Shown here in pieces: positions 24,358 to 33,448 of a DNA stretch of 64,000 nt (positions are counted from its first letter, which is position 1; every line of letters begins with the position of its first letter). The notes beneath the pieces were generated by a model. The model was not told the DNA's origin. It saw nothing but the letters and a program-made list of their open reading frames with translations, and made no database searches. The position numbers and the translations under genes were made by a program. The stretch is from positions 1 to 64,000 of the forward strand of contig JBBRQI010000012.1 of NCBI GenBank assembly GCA_038226665.1, read 5' to 3'. The DNA is from SZAS-103 sp038226665. GTDB taxonomy: Bacteria > Pseudomonadota > Gammaproteobacteria > Xanthomonadales > Xanthomonadaceae.

Positions 24358-24785
24358 ACGCCAGCGATATCGAAACCGCGTTGCGCGCCCGCGCAGCATT
24401 CAATGCCAGCGTCGACTCGGTCGATGCAGACACGCGCCGTCGCCTGCGCGCGATACGCCTGCACGCGCAGCACGACGAGCCACGACGCGCGAAAGCACGC
24501 TGGGCGTGGCCGGCTGGCGCCGCACTGACAGCTGCGCTGGCGCTGGCGGTGTTCCTGCCGCGCCTGCCGCACGCGCCAGCCGCAACGACACCCATCGCGA
24601 CCGTTGCAATCACGCACCCAGTCACAGCCTTCGCCGCGACGCATCCTGCACGAGCACAAATAGCGACGACCAATCAAGTCGCGGCTTCCGATCCCATCGA
24701 AGCCGCCGATCCCGACATGCTGAGCGATCTCGATTTCTATGGATGGCTCGCAAAGCAGCCGAACACTCACGCCACCGGAGGCTGA
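24354..24785 (+). CDS. putative anti-sigma / DUF3619-like single-pass membrane protein
   Basis: The 143-residue product has an Arg-rich cytoplasmic N-terminus (~1-48), one transmembrane helix (~50-72; WPAGAALTAALALAVFLP), then an Ala/Thr/His-rich periplasmic tail ending DMLSDLDFYGWLAKQP. The topology, and the 4-nt overlap with the sigma-factor gene, suggest an anti-sigma factor. The LSDLDFYxWLA ending is typical of the small proteins found next to such sigma factors in xanthomonads. No zinc-binding anti-sigma motif is present, so the role rests on context. Confidence 0.65.
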   Translation: MNASDIETALRARAAFNASVDSVDADTRRRLRAIRLHAQHDEPRRAKARWAWPAGAALTAALALAVFLPRLPHAPAATTPIATVAITHPVTAFAATHPARAQIATTNQVAASDPIEAADPDMLSDLDFYGWLAKQPNTHATGG

Positions 24786-24788
24786 GCG

Positions 24789-25382
24789 ATGCGTTCCCGC
24801 AACACCAATTTCCCCCTGCGTTCGCGGCTTTGCCTGGTCGCGCTGCCGCTGGCCGCCTTGCTTGCGGGCGCGACGATCGCAGCGCCTCCGTCGCAGCCAC
24901 CGCAGGGCGCAGGGCAGCCATACCCTGGAAACCAGGCTGGCGAATCACACGAGGGCACGTTCGATGATGGCCCCAACAACATCAAGGCCACGCCGCTGCC
25001 GTGGAGCCAGCTCAACCCGACCCAGCGCTCGATGCTCGCACCCTTGCAGTCCCAGTGGGACCAACTCCCGCCACGCCGCCAGCAGCGCATGGCGGCGCAT
25101 GCCGAACAATGGATGCAGCTGCCGCCCGAACGCCGCGCGCAAATCCAGCAGCGCATGACGCGCTGGGCGCAGATGACTCCCGAGCAGCGGCGCCATGCAA
25201 TGCATGGCGTGGAAGCATTTCGCGCGATGCCGGAAGCCGACCGCCAGCGCGTGTTCGACGCCTACCGGCACTTCAAATCGCTGAGCCCGGAGCAACGCAA
25301 AATGTTGCTACAGCGCTTTCGCGAAGAGCGCCGCGCGCGCCTGGGCCGGGGCGAACAGGGACGACAGCCGCCGCTCCATTAG
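24789..25382 (+). CDS. DUF3106 family periplasmic protein
   Basis: The 197-residue product has a signal peptide (~1-32, ending GATIAA), a Pro/Gly-rich spacer, then a repeated WxxLxPxQRxMLxPLxxQW / LPPxRRxxxxxxxxxWxxMTPEQR pattern (~70-185), which is the helical repeat of DUF3106. The pattern resembles the Spy/CpxP-like LTxxQ motif of periplasmic chaperones, but that link is only suggestive. GGAGG eight nt before ATG 24789 lies inside the end of the preceding gene, so the three genes form an operon. Confidence 0.82.
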   Translation: MRSRNTNFPLRSRLCLVALPLAALLAGATIAAPPSQPPQGAGQPYPGNQAGESHEGTFDDGPNNIKATPLPWSQLNPTQRSMLAPLQSQWDQLPPRRQQRMAAHAEQWMQLPPERRAQIQQRMTRWAQMTPEQRRHAMHGVEAFRAMPEADRQRVFDAYRHFKSLSPEQRKMLLQRFREERRARLGRGEQGRQPPLH

Positions 25383-25437
25383 GCATGTTGTCGAGGAAAA
25401 CCCCGAAACCTGCGTGGAGTTTGATCGAGGCGCGCGA

Positions 25438-26538
25438 TCAACCCGTGCGCAACGCGCCGTCGTGGGTATGGCAGGTTTTCGCGATCAGCTCGTCGTTCCA
25501 GTCGAGCGACAACGCGCCGTCCTTGATCAACAGCTGCGAGAAGTTGAACAGATTGCGTGCGTACATCTCGCTCGCATGCATCGCGCCCTGGCTCGCGAGA
25601 TTGGTCGGCCCGACGATGCTGACGCCGCCGCTTTCGACGGTTTCACCCGCATGCGTGAGTTCGCAGTTGCCGCCGGATTCTGCTGGCAGGTCGACGATGA
25701 CACTGCCCGGTTTCATGCCCGCCACCATCGCTGCGCTGATGATCTTTGGCGCCGGTCGCCCGGGCACCGCAGCCGTAGTGACAATCACGTCCACGCCCTT
25801 GAGGTGATCGGCGAGCTTGCGCTGTTGTTCCGCGCGTTCCTCGGCCGTCAGCTCGCGCGCGTAGCCGCCCTCGCCTTTTGCGCTGACACCGAGGTCGAGG
25901 AACTTCGCACCCAGCGATTCGATCTGCTCGCGGGTTTCCGGTCGCACATCAAAGCCTTCGACCTGCGCACCGAGCCTGCGCGCCGTCGCAATCGCTTGCA
26001 GGCCCGCAACGCCGGCACCGATCACCAGCACCTTCGACGGCCGGATCGTGCCGGCTGCGGTGGTCAGCATCGGGAAGAATTTCGGCGCGACCTGAGCGGC
26101 GATCAGCATCGCCTTGTAACCGGCCATGCCGGCCTGCGACGACAGCACGTCCATCGCCTGCGCGCGCGTGGTGCGCGGCAAGCGTTCGAGCGGGAAACTC
26201 GTGGCCTTGCGCGCGAGCCATTGGGCTTCGCGCGCGGGATCGGCACCAGCTGCGAGCGAGCCCATCACGATCGCGCCTTCCTTCAGCGAAGTGAGCCGAT
26301 CCGCAGCGGGAGGCTGCACGCACAGCAGCAGGTCGGCGCGTTGCAGCACGGCATCGGCATCGGCAAGGAACTCGGCGCCTTCGTAGGCGGCATCCGGGAA
26401 ATACGCGGCATCGCCGACGCCGGTTTGCAGCAATACCGTCGCACCGGCAGCACGCAACTTGCGGCAGGTTTCAGGCGTGATCGCGACGCGGCGCTCGCCC
26501 GGCGCGGTTTCGCGAATTACGGCAACGGTGAACGCCAT
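25438..26538 (-). CDS. pntAA: NAD(P) transhydrogenase alpha-1 subunit (NAD-binding)
   Basis: The 366-residue soluble domain I starts MAFTVAVIRETAPGERRVAITPET and contains the NAD fold VLVIGAGVAGLQAIATARRLGAQV (positions ~165-190) and the mobile-loop region VIVTTAAVPGRPAPKIIS. It binds NADH and passes hydride to domain III of PntB. It lies upstream of pntAB-pntB but is separated from them by about 1.9 kb holding a convergent sigma-factor operon whose last stop is 55 nt away. It would need its own terminator, and pntAB its own promoter. Confidence 0.95.
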   Translation of the reverse strand: MAFTVAVIRETAPGERRVAITPETCRKLRAAGATVLLQTGVGDAAYFPDAAYEGAEFLADADAVLQRADLLLCVQPPAADRLTSLKEGAIVMGSLAAGADPAREAQWLARKATSFPLERLPRTTRAQAMDVLSSQAGMAGYKAMLIAAQVAPKFFPMLTTAAGTIRPSKVLVIGAGVAGLQAIATARRLGAQVEGFDVRPETREQIESLGAKFLDLGVSAKGEGGYARELTAEERAEQQRKLADHLKGVDVIVTTAAVPGRPAPKIISAAMVAGMKPGSVIVDLPAESGGNCELTHAGETVESGGVSIVGPTNLASQGAMHASEMYARNLFNFSQLLIKDGALSLDWNDELIAKTCHTHDGALRTG

Positions 26539-26714
26539 GCGCCACTCCGAACTCAGTCAATTCGCAACATCGTAATCGAATCAAAGGGCGGAGGTAGTAC
26601 CGGCGATCGAAATCCAGGGATCGCCTGGTTCTCGAACATTGGATCACCGGTGATGCGCTGACGAACATTCCTGCCGTGTCGTGCACGACAACACGCAGCG
26701 AATGCGGGACAAAC
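26539..26714 (-). promoter_or_regulatory. intergenic region upstream of pntAA
   Basis: This 176-nt gap between the DUF1631 stop and the pntAA start presumably contains the pntAA promoter. No confident -10/-35 or operator was found. Confidence 0.25.
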
Positions 26715-29027
26715 TCAGGACTTGCTTGCGGCGATCGTCACGTCTTCGCGCAAACGGCCCAGGACCTGATGCATCGCTTGGTCGAACGCGGTATCGGCGA
26801 CGCGCAGACGCAGCTTGCCTGCCTTCATCATCGCAGCAAGTTCCTCTGCCGAAGCGACATGCATGCGCGCGCCGCGCTTGTTGACAAAAAGCATGCGCGC
26901 CGAGATCGGGCTGATCCACGACAGTTTGCCCGGCTGCACGCGCTCGTCCTCACCGATGAACTCCACCCAGCTGCCGACAACGAGTTGGCGAATCCGCGCG
27001 GTATCGGCGGGATCGACATCCAGCGGCGCGCTGGCCGGCGGCTCGGCCACAGGCAACGGACGCGCCGTCGCTGGATGCGGCATAGCCGCTGTCTCGACAG
27101 CGGCCAGTTGCGGAGCATCCGGTTGCGGCACCGCCGCTACTGCCGCCGCTTTCGCGGGAGACAGCATCATGTGCTGGGCAATCGTGCGCGCGCACTCGAT
27201 CGCCACTTCGGCGGACAAGCCGGAACTGCCCAGCATTGCCAGCAATCCCGGTTGCAACGAATCGGTCTCGGCAAGCGCGGTCAGGCCACCTGTATGAAAC
27301 GCCGCATCCGCGAGCGCAAGCATCTGGTCGAGCGTGCGCAGGGCCTGTGCGCAACCTTCGCCATCTTCGCCTTCACGCAGGAACAGCACGGCGTAGTGGT
27401 GCACCCAGTAACGGGTCAGGTCGTCCAGCACCAGCGGCGACACACTGCGATTGCCAAGCCGCTTCTTGAGCAATGTTTCGGCACGGGTGCGCGCTTCTTC
27501 GAGGCGCTCCTTGCCGCGCTGCGCTTCGGCGACACGGCGTTCGGCCAAGTCGGCGCGACGCTTGTACTGTTCGATGAAGGCGCGCAGATCCTGTTCCAGC
27601 AACTCGAAGATCGCGATGTCCTCGTTGAACTCGGTGACCAGCCGATCCACCGACTGACCTACCTGCTGCAGCAACTCCCGCTCGAACGGACCTTCGCCGT
27701 GGTTGCCCTCGCAGGCTTCGGCGATCGCATTGAGCAGGCGACGCGCGGGATGCGCCTTGTGCAGGAACAACCGGCGATCCATCAATGCGACCTTGATGTA
27801 CGGCACCAGCAAGCGCGCGATCTGGTCGCGGATGTCGTGCTTGATGTCGCGCTCGTCGAGGAACACCTCGAACATCATGCCGACCACGTCGATCGCGTCT
27901 TCCTCGGCATCGCCGAGTTTCGCATTGCCCTGGCTGATGCCGAGCGCGGCCGCGCCGGTGATGAGTTCGCGCTTGAGTTGCTGCGCGAGCGAATGGTCGT
28001 TCGACTTCAACGCGTTCTTGAGTCCGTCCGGCAGGTCGGCCTGGAACAGCGACAGCACCGACAGCATTTCGCCGGAACTCAGCTCGGGGCGTTCGGGTTC
28101 CGGAACCGAGGACGCGGCCTGTTCGCCGCCTTCCTTGCGCTGCATCTTGCGCCATGCCTGCAACATCTCGTGCAGACTGTTGAGCATGCCGTCATCGGTT
28201 TCGCCGGTTCCATCGTAAGGCGTGAATTCGCCAGTCGGACGGGGACGGTGCGGAACGTGGTCCAGATTGAAGTCGGGGGGGAGGCTGCGCGGCAATGGCG
28301 CCGACGGCTGCTGCGGCATGCGTGGCACATGGCCGGAGATATATCCGGTCTCGATCAGAAATTTCATCACTTCCGGATACAGGGTTTCCAGCGCAAGCAG
28401 CAATTCGCGCTCGTACAGCTTGAACAGCACCAGCTTCACTTCGGTTGGCGCGGCGAATGCGCTCAGCGCGCAACGGAACGCCATCGTAAGACGTTCGGGA
28501 CCTACCGGGCTGCGGCTCGGATCGAAATTCGGCGAGATCGAGATCGCCATCCGCGCAAGCCCGCGCATGATCGGATCGAGCAAGGTCTTGAAACGACGGT
28601 GGATGGCGTTCGCGCTTTGCTCGACCGCGAGCTGCTCCTCGAGCTCGTCCTGCGCGAGCAGGCTCAATGTGCCGCCATGGTGGCCCGGTACTTCGCTCGG
28701 CCCGCCGCCATCGACCTGCTGGAACTCCGCGAATCCCGCGGTGACGTAGTTGCGAAACAACAACTCCATCTGCCGGCGCTCGCGACGGATCTCGCGCATC
28801 GCGTCGAAATAGCCCTGCTGGCTGGAATTGCTCGCCGAATGCTGGGCGAGGTCGAACATCGCATCGTCAGCCTTGCTCAGGGCCTCGCCGCAGGCCAGTT
28901 CCAGCCTCGGCAAGACAGACTGGCGCAGGCGTTCAAGCACTGATTGAGGCGTTCGCGATTGCGCATGCACCGCCGATCCCTGCGAGGTGCCGCCGACCGC
29001 TGAGAGATGTGATGGCGTTTTCGACAT
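26715..29027 (-). CDS. DUF1631 domain protein
   Basis: The roughly 770-residue soluble, Glu/Arg-rich helical protein is the normal length for DUF1631, a family of unknown function found in gamma- and betaproteobacteria. The C-terminal ~110 residues (LVVGSWVEFIGEDERVQPGK, then LSWISPISARMLFVNKRG) look like the PilZ-like beta-barrel often seen at the end of DUF1631 proteins. That hints at, but does not prove, cyclic-di-GMP sensing. I chose ATG 29027 (MSKTPSH); ATG 29057 is an alternative, and neither has a strong ribosome site. It is divergent from the nitroreductase gene. Confidence 0.82.
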   Translation of the reverse strand: MSKTPSHLSAVGGTSQGSAVHAQSRTPQSVLERLRQSVLPRLELACGEALSKADDAMFDLAQHSASNSSQQGYFDAMREIRRERRQMELLFRNYVTAGFAEFQQVDGGGPSEVPGHHGGTLSLLAQDELEEQLAVEQSANAIHRRFKTLLDPIMRGLARMAISISPNFDPSRSPVGPERLTMAFRCALSAFAAPTEVKLVLFKLYERELLLALETLYPEVMKFLIETGYISGHVPRMPQQPSAPLPRSLPPDFNLDHVPHRPRPTGEFTPYDGTGETDDGMLNSLHEMLQAWRKMQRKEGGEQAASSVPEPERPELSSGEMLSVLSLFQADLPDGLKNALKSNDHSLAQQLKRELITGAAALGISQGNAKLGDAEEDAIDVVGMMFEVFLDERDIKHDIRDQIARLLVPYIKVALMDRRLFLHKAHPARRLLNAIAEACEGNHGEGPFERELLQQVGQSVDRLVTEFNEDIAIFELLEQDLRAFIEQYKRRADLAERRVAEAQRGKERLEEARTRAETLLKKRLGNRSVSPLVLDDLTRYWVHHYAVLFLREGEDGEGCAQALRTLDQMLALADAAFHTGGLTALAETDSLQPGLLAMLGSSGLSAEVAIECARTIAQHMMLSPAKAAAVAAVPQPDAPQLAAVETAAMPHPATARPLPVAEPPASAPLDVDPADTARIRQLVVGSWVEFIGEDERVQPGKLSWISPISARMLFVNKRGARMHVASAEELAAMMKAGKLRLRVADTAFDQAMHQVLGRLREDVTIAASKS

Positions 29028-29177
29028 GGAAGCACCACGGGAAGGCTTCGGTATCATGCAAGCTCGATCGAACCACGAGGCATGCTGCGCGACTATGCGG
29101 CATGTGTCCTGGACGAACCGTGATGCCTGGCACGCTTCATGGGCATCATCCTCAGCAATCACTTTAAGCGCAAGCGC

Positions 29178-29747
29178 ATGCCCCCTTCCACGATACCGCT
29201 CGTCCGCCACTCAACGCCTTCCCGCCTGCTTGGCGAGCCCGGGCCCGACCGCGAACAACTGATGCGCATGCTGGAGGTCGCGGTGCATGTGCCAGATCAT
29301 GGGCGGCTCACACCGTGGCGTTTTCTGCGCATCGCGGGTGATGCGCGGGCCGCTCTGGGCGAAGCACTTGTCACGCGTTTGCTGGAACGCGAGCCCGATG
29401 CGCCGGACGCCAGGATCGCCAAGGAACGCGGGCGCTTCAACCACGCGCCTTGCGTGATCGCGGTGATCGCCACCCTGACGCCCGGCCACAAGGTTCCCGA
29501 ATCCGAACAGATCCAATCCGGCAGTTGCGCGTGCTTCGCGCTGTTGCAGGCCGCGGATGCTTTCGGTTTCGGCGCGCAATGGCTGACCGGCTGGGCGGCT
29601 TACGACCCGGAGATTCTCGAATTGCTCGGCATCGGCACGCACGAGCGCGTGCTCGGCTTCATCCATATCGGCACGATCACCACGCCGCAGGACGATCGCG
29701 CACGACCCGATCCGGCAACCCTGCTGACCGACTGGCAACCGGCATGA
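29178..29747 (+). CDS. nitroreductase family FMN oxidoreductase (YdjA-like)
   Basis: The 189-residue product has the FMN phosphate-binding RHSTPSRLLGEPGPD near the N-terminus, VAVHVPDHGRLTPWRF and the C-terminal GFIHIGT. These are the usual landmarks of the small YdjA/nitroreductase group, which form homodimers using NAD(P)H. The physiological substrate is unknown. ATG 29178 matches the family start; an ATG at 29139 would add 13 residues. Its stop overlaps the ATG of the nuclease gene. Confidence 0.85.
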   Translation: MPPSTIPLVRHSTPSRLLGEPGPDREQLMRMLEVAVHVPDHGRLTPWRFLRIAGDARAALGEALVTRLLEREPDAPDARIAKERGRFNHAPCVIAVIATLTPGHKVPESEQIQSGSCACFALLQAADAFGFGAQWLTGWAAYDPEILELLGIGTHERVLGFIHIGTITTPQDDRARPDPATLLTDWQPA

Positions 29748-30664
29748 ACGCATCGCCGCCTGCAAGCGACGCGGCTTCAAATGACGCATACCTCGTCGAT
29801 GCAAGCATGTACGTCTTCCGCGCCTGGCATTCGATTCCGCCGGACCTGCTCGATGCCAATGGCTGGCCGGTCAACGCCGTGCACGGCTTCACCCGCTTCC
29901 TGCTCGATTTACTGGAGCGCCAGCGCCCGCGGTACATCGTGATCGCGTTCGATGCATCACTGGAAACCTCGTTCCGCAACGATCTGTTTCCAGCCTACAA
30001 GGCCAATCGCGATCCGGCGCCGGAAGAATTGCGGCGCCAGTTCGCGCATTGCGAAGCCCTGTGTCGCGCCCTCGGCTTGAGCGTGCTCGTGGATGGCCGC
30101 TACGAAGCCGATGATCTGATCGGCACCGCATTGCAGCGGTTGCGCACGCAAGGTCGGCGCAGCGTGATCGTCTCGGCGGACAAGGATCTGTCGCAACTGC
30201 TGGGCGCCGACGACGAGCAATGGGATTATGCGCGCGACCAGCGCTGGAACGCTGCCGGCGTCAAGGCGCGTTATGGCGTGCACGCGCACCAGATCGCCGA
30301 TTACCTCGGCCTGACCGGAGATGCCGTCGACAACATCCCCGGCGTGCCCGGCATCGGCGCGAAGACCGCCGCGATTCTGCTCGCGCATTTCGAAAGCCTC
30401 GATGCGCTGCTGACCCGGCATGCCGAAGTCGCATTCCTGCGTCTGCGCGGCGCGGCCTCGCATTCCCAACGCCTGCGCGAACATCGCGAACTTGCGCTGT
30501 TGTGCCGCCAGCTCGCGACCATCGCACTCGATGCACCGTTGTCTGAAGACTTCACCGACGCCACGCGCCGCCGGCACGACGATGCCGCACTCAAGCAATT
30601 GTTCGAGCAACTTCGTATCGGCCCGATGGCGCGTCGCCGGATCGCCGAACTGGCTGCGGGTTAA
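29744..30664 (+). CDS. 5'-3' exonuclease (stand-alone PolI-type flap nuclease)
   Basis: The 306-residue product corresponds to the N-terminal nuclease domain of DNA polymerase I (ExoIX/T5 FEN family). Metal-binding acidic residues appear in LVDASMYVFRAW, VIAFDASLETSFR and GRYEADDLIGT...VSADKDLSQLL. The helix-hairpin-helix TGDAVDNIPGVPGIGAKTAA binds DNA. All main acidic clusters look intact, so it is probably active in processing RNA primers or flaps. It overlaps the nitroreductase stop by 4 nt. Calling it Xni would be an overreach, since it keeps the acidic residues that E. coli Xni lacks. Confidence 0.88.
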   Translation: MNASPPASDAASNDAYLVDASMYVFRAWHSIPPDLLDANGWPVNAVHGFTRFLLDLLERQRPRYIVIAFDASLETSFRNDLFPAYKANRDPAPEELRRQFAHCEALCRALGLSVLVDGRYEADDLIGTALQRLRTQGRRSVIVSADKDLSQLLGADDEQWDYARDQRWNAAGVKARYGVHAHQIADYLGLTGDAVDNIPGVPGIGAKTAAILLAHFESLDALLTRHAEVAFLRLRGAASHSQRLREHRELALLCRQLATIALDAPLSEDFTDATRRRHDDAALKQLFEQLRIGPMARRRIAELAAG

Positions 30665-30699
30665 TGCATTTGGTAACGCGGGCCGGTTAGCATCGGTGC

Positions 30700-31254
30700 A
30701 TGGACAGCACGGACATCGACAAAACACGCACGCTTTTCGAAGGCAAGTACCTGCGGATGAAAGCGCGCGGCAGCTGGGAATACGCCGAGCGCACGCACGC
30801 CGGCGGCCTGGCCGCGATCATCATCGCGGTGACGCCCGACGACAAGATTCTTTTCGTCGAACAATTCCGCGTGCCGTTGCAGGCGCGCACGATCGAGATG
30901 CCGGCCGGACTGGTCGGCGACATCCACGCGGGCGAATCGCTCGAACTCTCCGCCGCGCGCGAACTCGAGGAAGAAACAGGCTGGCGTCCCGCGCATTGCG
31001 ACGTGCTGATGATCGGCCCGACTTCGGCCGGAATGAGCAACGAACGCATCGCCTTCGTGCGCGCGATGCAGCTCACGAAGATCCACGGCGGCGGCGGCGA
31101 TGCGAGCGAGGACATCACCGTGCACGAAATTCCGCGCGGGGACGCACCGCGCTGGCTCGTGCAAAAGATGGCCGAAGGTTTCGAGATGGACGCGAAGATG
31201 TGGGCCGGGCTGTGGTTGCTCGAGCGCAACCCGGACGGATCGCCAGCGCCATGA
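30700..31254 (+). CDS. Nudix hydrolase, ADP-ribose pyrophosphatase-like
   Basis: The 184-residue product has a complete Nudix box: GDIHAGESLELSAARELEEE then TGW (~70-93), preceded by VEQFRVPLQARTIEMPAGLVG, the E-x-PAG pattern of ADP-ribose pyrophosphatases. It likely hydrolyses ADP-ribose or a related nucleotide sugar to a nucleoside monophosphate and a sugar phosphate. It follows the nuclease gene after 35 nt and precedes the membrane-protein gene by 22 nt, so the three may be cotranscribed. Confidence 0.88.
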   Translation: MDSTDIDKTRTLFEGKYLRMKARGSWEYAERTHAGGLAAIIIAVTPDDKILFVEQFRVPLQARTIEMPAGLVGDIHAGESLELSAARELEEETGWRPAHCDVLMIGPTSAGMSNERIAFVRAMQLTKIHGGGGDASEDITVHEIPRGDAPRWLVQKMAEGFEMDAKMWAGLWLLERNPDGSPAP

Positions 31255-31276
31255 CTTTCCAATTCAAGGAAGACAA

Positions 31277-32056
31277 ATGACGACCGAAAAACAGGAAATG
31301 CTCAGCAAGGTCCCTGCCATCACCCTGGGCTTCTGGATCATCAAGATCCTCGCGACGACGCTCGGCGAGACCGGCGGCGATGCAGTGTCGATGTCGATGA
31401 ATCTTGGTTACCTCGTTGGAACCGGAATTTTTGCGGCGCTTTTCCTCGTCGCCGTCATCGTCCAGGTCAGGGCGAAACAATTCCATCCGATCATTTACTG
31501 GACGACGATCGTGGCAACGACCACGGTCGGCACGACGATGGCGGACTACGCAGATCGTTCGCTGGGTATCGGCTATACGGGCGGCACGGCGATCCTGTTC
31601 ACCCTGCTGATGGCTTCGCTGTTCGTCTGGCACCGAACGCTCGGTTCGGTTGCGGTAGACACGGTGGGCTCGCCAAAATCGGAAGCCTTCTACTGGGTCA
31701 CCATCATGTTTTCGCAGACCCTTGGCACTGCCCTCGGCGACTTCCTCGCTGCCGGCCAGCACGAGATTCCAGCGGGACTCGGACTGGGTTACGGCGGCGG
31801 TGCAATCGTGTTCAGCGCAATGCTCGCAGTGGTCGCGGCCTTGTACTACCTGACCCGCGTCAACCGCACCGCGCTGTTCTGGGCCGCCTTTATCCTGACC
31901 CGGCCACTTGGCGCAGTCGTCGGCGACTTCCTCGACAAACCCGTGGCGAAAGGTGGCTTGGAGCTGAGTCGCTATACTGCATCGGCAGCGATCCTCGTTC
32001 TCATCGTGGCGCTGATCCTGATCCTGCCGCATAGGGCGGCGGAAAAACAGCATTGA
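31277..32056 (+). CDS. COG4705-type membrane protein built of four internal repeats
   Basis: The 259-residue product has eight transmembrane helices in four two-helix repeats. Each repeat begins with an aromatic-W-x2-I stretch and carries a signature: ILATTLGETGGDAV (~25), IVATTTVGTTMADY (~78), IMFSQTLGTALGDF (~144) and FILTRPLGAVVGDF (~201). Each signature ends in a membrane-embedded acidic Asp after a small-residue motif, followed by a Gly/Tyr-rich helix. I recognise it as an uncharacterised COG4705 protein. Four symmetry-related buried Asp suggest an ion pathway or metal-binding site; that is inference. Start ATG 31277 has AAGGA 12 nt upstream. Confidence 0.75.
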   Translation: MTTEKQEMLSKVPAITLGFWIIKILATTLGETGGDAVSMSMNLGYLVGTGIFAALFLVAVIVQVRAKQFHPIIYWTTIVATTTVGTTMADYADRSLGIGYTGGTAILFTLLMASLFVWHRTLGSVAVDTVGSPKSEAFYWVTIMFSQTLGTALGDFLAAGQHEIPAGLGLGYGGGAIVFSAMLAVVAALYYLTRVNRTALFWAAFILTRPLGAVVGDFLDKPVAKGGLELSRYTASAAILVLIVALILILPHRAAEKQH

Positions 32057-32259
32057 ACATCGCCGGCATCTCATGCCAGTCGGCGCGCAGCGCGAGTGGA
32101 TAGCGGAACCTTCACGCAGATCCGAAGGCGCTTGTGCGCAAGTCGCATCGGTGCGAATGTTGGTATCGGGAAATGCGGTGGTTATTGCTGGTGCGAGCAC
32201 GCTCCATGGCTCAGCGCCGCATCGTCGTCTCTCGCAGTGAATCGACTCGACGGATTTGC
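32057..32259. other. intergenic gap before the PhzF gene
   Basis: This 203-nt gap contains no credible ORF or hairpin with a U-tract. It presumably contains the promoter of the phzF-like gene. Confidence 0.3.
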
Positions 32260-33093
32260 ATGAAATTTCGCCGCATCGCAGCGTTTTCCGATGGCGACAT
32301 CGGCGGCAATCCGGCCGGCGTCTGGATCGGCGTGGCATTGCCCGACGAGGCGGCGATGCAGCGCCTAGCGAAGCAAATCGGCTATTCCGAAACGGTATTC
32401 GCAGCGCCGAGCAAGAAGGCATGGCGGGCGCGCTACTTTTCGCCGGAATCCGAAGTGCCGTTCTGCGGGCACGCGACGATCGCGCTCGGTGCGGCGCTCG
32501 CACTCGACCACGGCGACGGCATGTACGCGCTCGAACTCAACGATGCGCACATCACCGTCGAAGGACATCGCGACGGCGAGCGCATCTTCGCCGCGCTGCA
32601 ATCCCCGCATACGCACAGCGTGGCCGCCGATCCCGTCCTGCTCGCGGAAGTGCTGGAATTGTTCGGCTATGCGGCCGACGATCTCGATGCGCGGATTCCG
32701 CCTGCGATCGCCTACGCGGGCGGCCCATTCATGGTGCTCGCGCTCATTTCCCGCGCGAAGCTCGCCGCGATGCACTACGACCTGGATGCGGGGCGCGAGT
32801 TGATGCAGCGCGCTGGCTTGATCACGATCGCGCTCGTGCAATCAGAAACGCCGCAACGCTTCCACGCACGCAATGCGTTCGCGTCCGGCGGCGTGTACGA
32901 GGATCCCGCGACAGGCGCAGCGGCGGCTGCGTTCGCTGGGTATCTGCGCGACATCAGCTGGCCGCACCGCGGCGCGATCGACATCGTGCAAGGTGAAGAC
33001 ATGGGTTCGCGCTCGCTGTTGCGAGCGGAGTTCACGCGCGTCGCCGGCAGTTCGATTCGCGTGTCGGGGAGTGCGCGAATGATGAAGGCTTAG
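32260..33093 (+). CDS. PhzF family isomerase/epimerase-like protein
   Basis: The 277-residue product has the family hallmarks: the catalytic Glu in IGYSETVFA (~44-52), the PFCGHATIAL loop (~67) and the second-half signature VYEDPATGAAAAAFAGYL (~213). PhzF-like proteins have two pseudo-symmetric hot-dog-like halves and catalyse isomerisation or epimerisation of small metabolites. Phenazine genes are absent here, so the substrate is unknown. ATG 32260 is chosen because it gives the standard family N-terminus (MKFRRIAAFSDG). Confidence 0.85.
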   Translation: MKFRRIAAFSDGDIGGNPAGVWIGVALPDEAAMQRLAKQIGYSETVFAAPSKKAWRARYFSPESEVPFCGHATIALGAALALDHGDGMYALELNDAHITVEGHRDGERIFAALQSPHTHSVAADPVLLAEVLELFGYAADDLDARIPPAIAYAGGPFMVLALISRAKLAAMHYDLDAGRELMQRAGLITIALVQSETPQRFHARNAFASGGVYEDPATGAAAAAFAGYLRDISWPHRGAIDIVQGEDMGSRSLLRAEFTRVAGSSIRVSGSARMMKA

Positions 33094-33110
33094 TCGATCC
33101 GGTTTTCGCC

Positions 33111-33353
33111 ATGCTGAAAGAACCATCCACTTTCCGCAAAGGACTGTTGTTTGCCGGCGCATGGGCGATCTGGTTCCTTGGCGGGATTGGATACGCCATG
33201 GCGCATGGATCGATCTTCTCGTTCCTTGTCAACATGCTGCCGGACATGAGGGTGATTCTTTTGGTCTGGGTGCTGGTATCGGGTGCATTGCTGCATCAGG
33301 CGATTTTTCGTACTTTCCTCGGCATCACGGGACGACCACCGCCGAATCCTTGA
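33111..33353 (+). CDS. small two-helix membrane protein
   Basis: The 80-residue product has two transmembrane segments (~12-31 and ~45-64) and a Pro-rich end (GRPPPNP). The gene follows the phzF-like gene after 17 nt. The family is not recognised. The coding call rests on the clean hydrophobicity pattern, the ATG start and the close spacing. Confidence 0.5.
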   Translation: MLKEPSTFRKGLLFAGAWAIWFLGGIGYAMAHGSIFSFLVNMLPDMRVILLVWVLVSGALLHQAIFRTFLGITGRPPPNP

Positions 33354-33448
33354 CATCCGCATCTCCACCATCCACGCAGCTTGCCAATGTCCGGAGCATG
33401 TCTCTTGAATCTCGATCTTACTGGCTAATGCGTCGTCGAAGGAATCGC

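Noticed and set aside
26676..28943. 755-codon plus-strand frame opposite the DUF1631 gene
   Set aside because: It is a shadow frame with biased Arg/His/Gln composition; the minus strand carries the recognisable protein.
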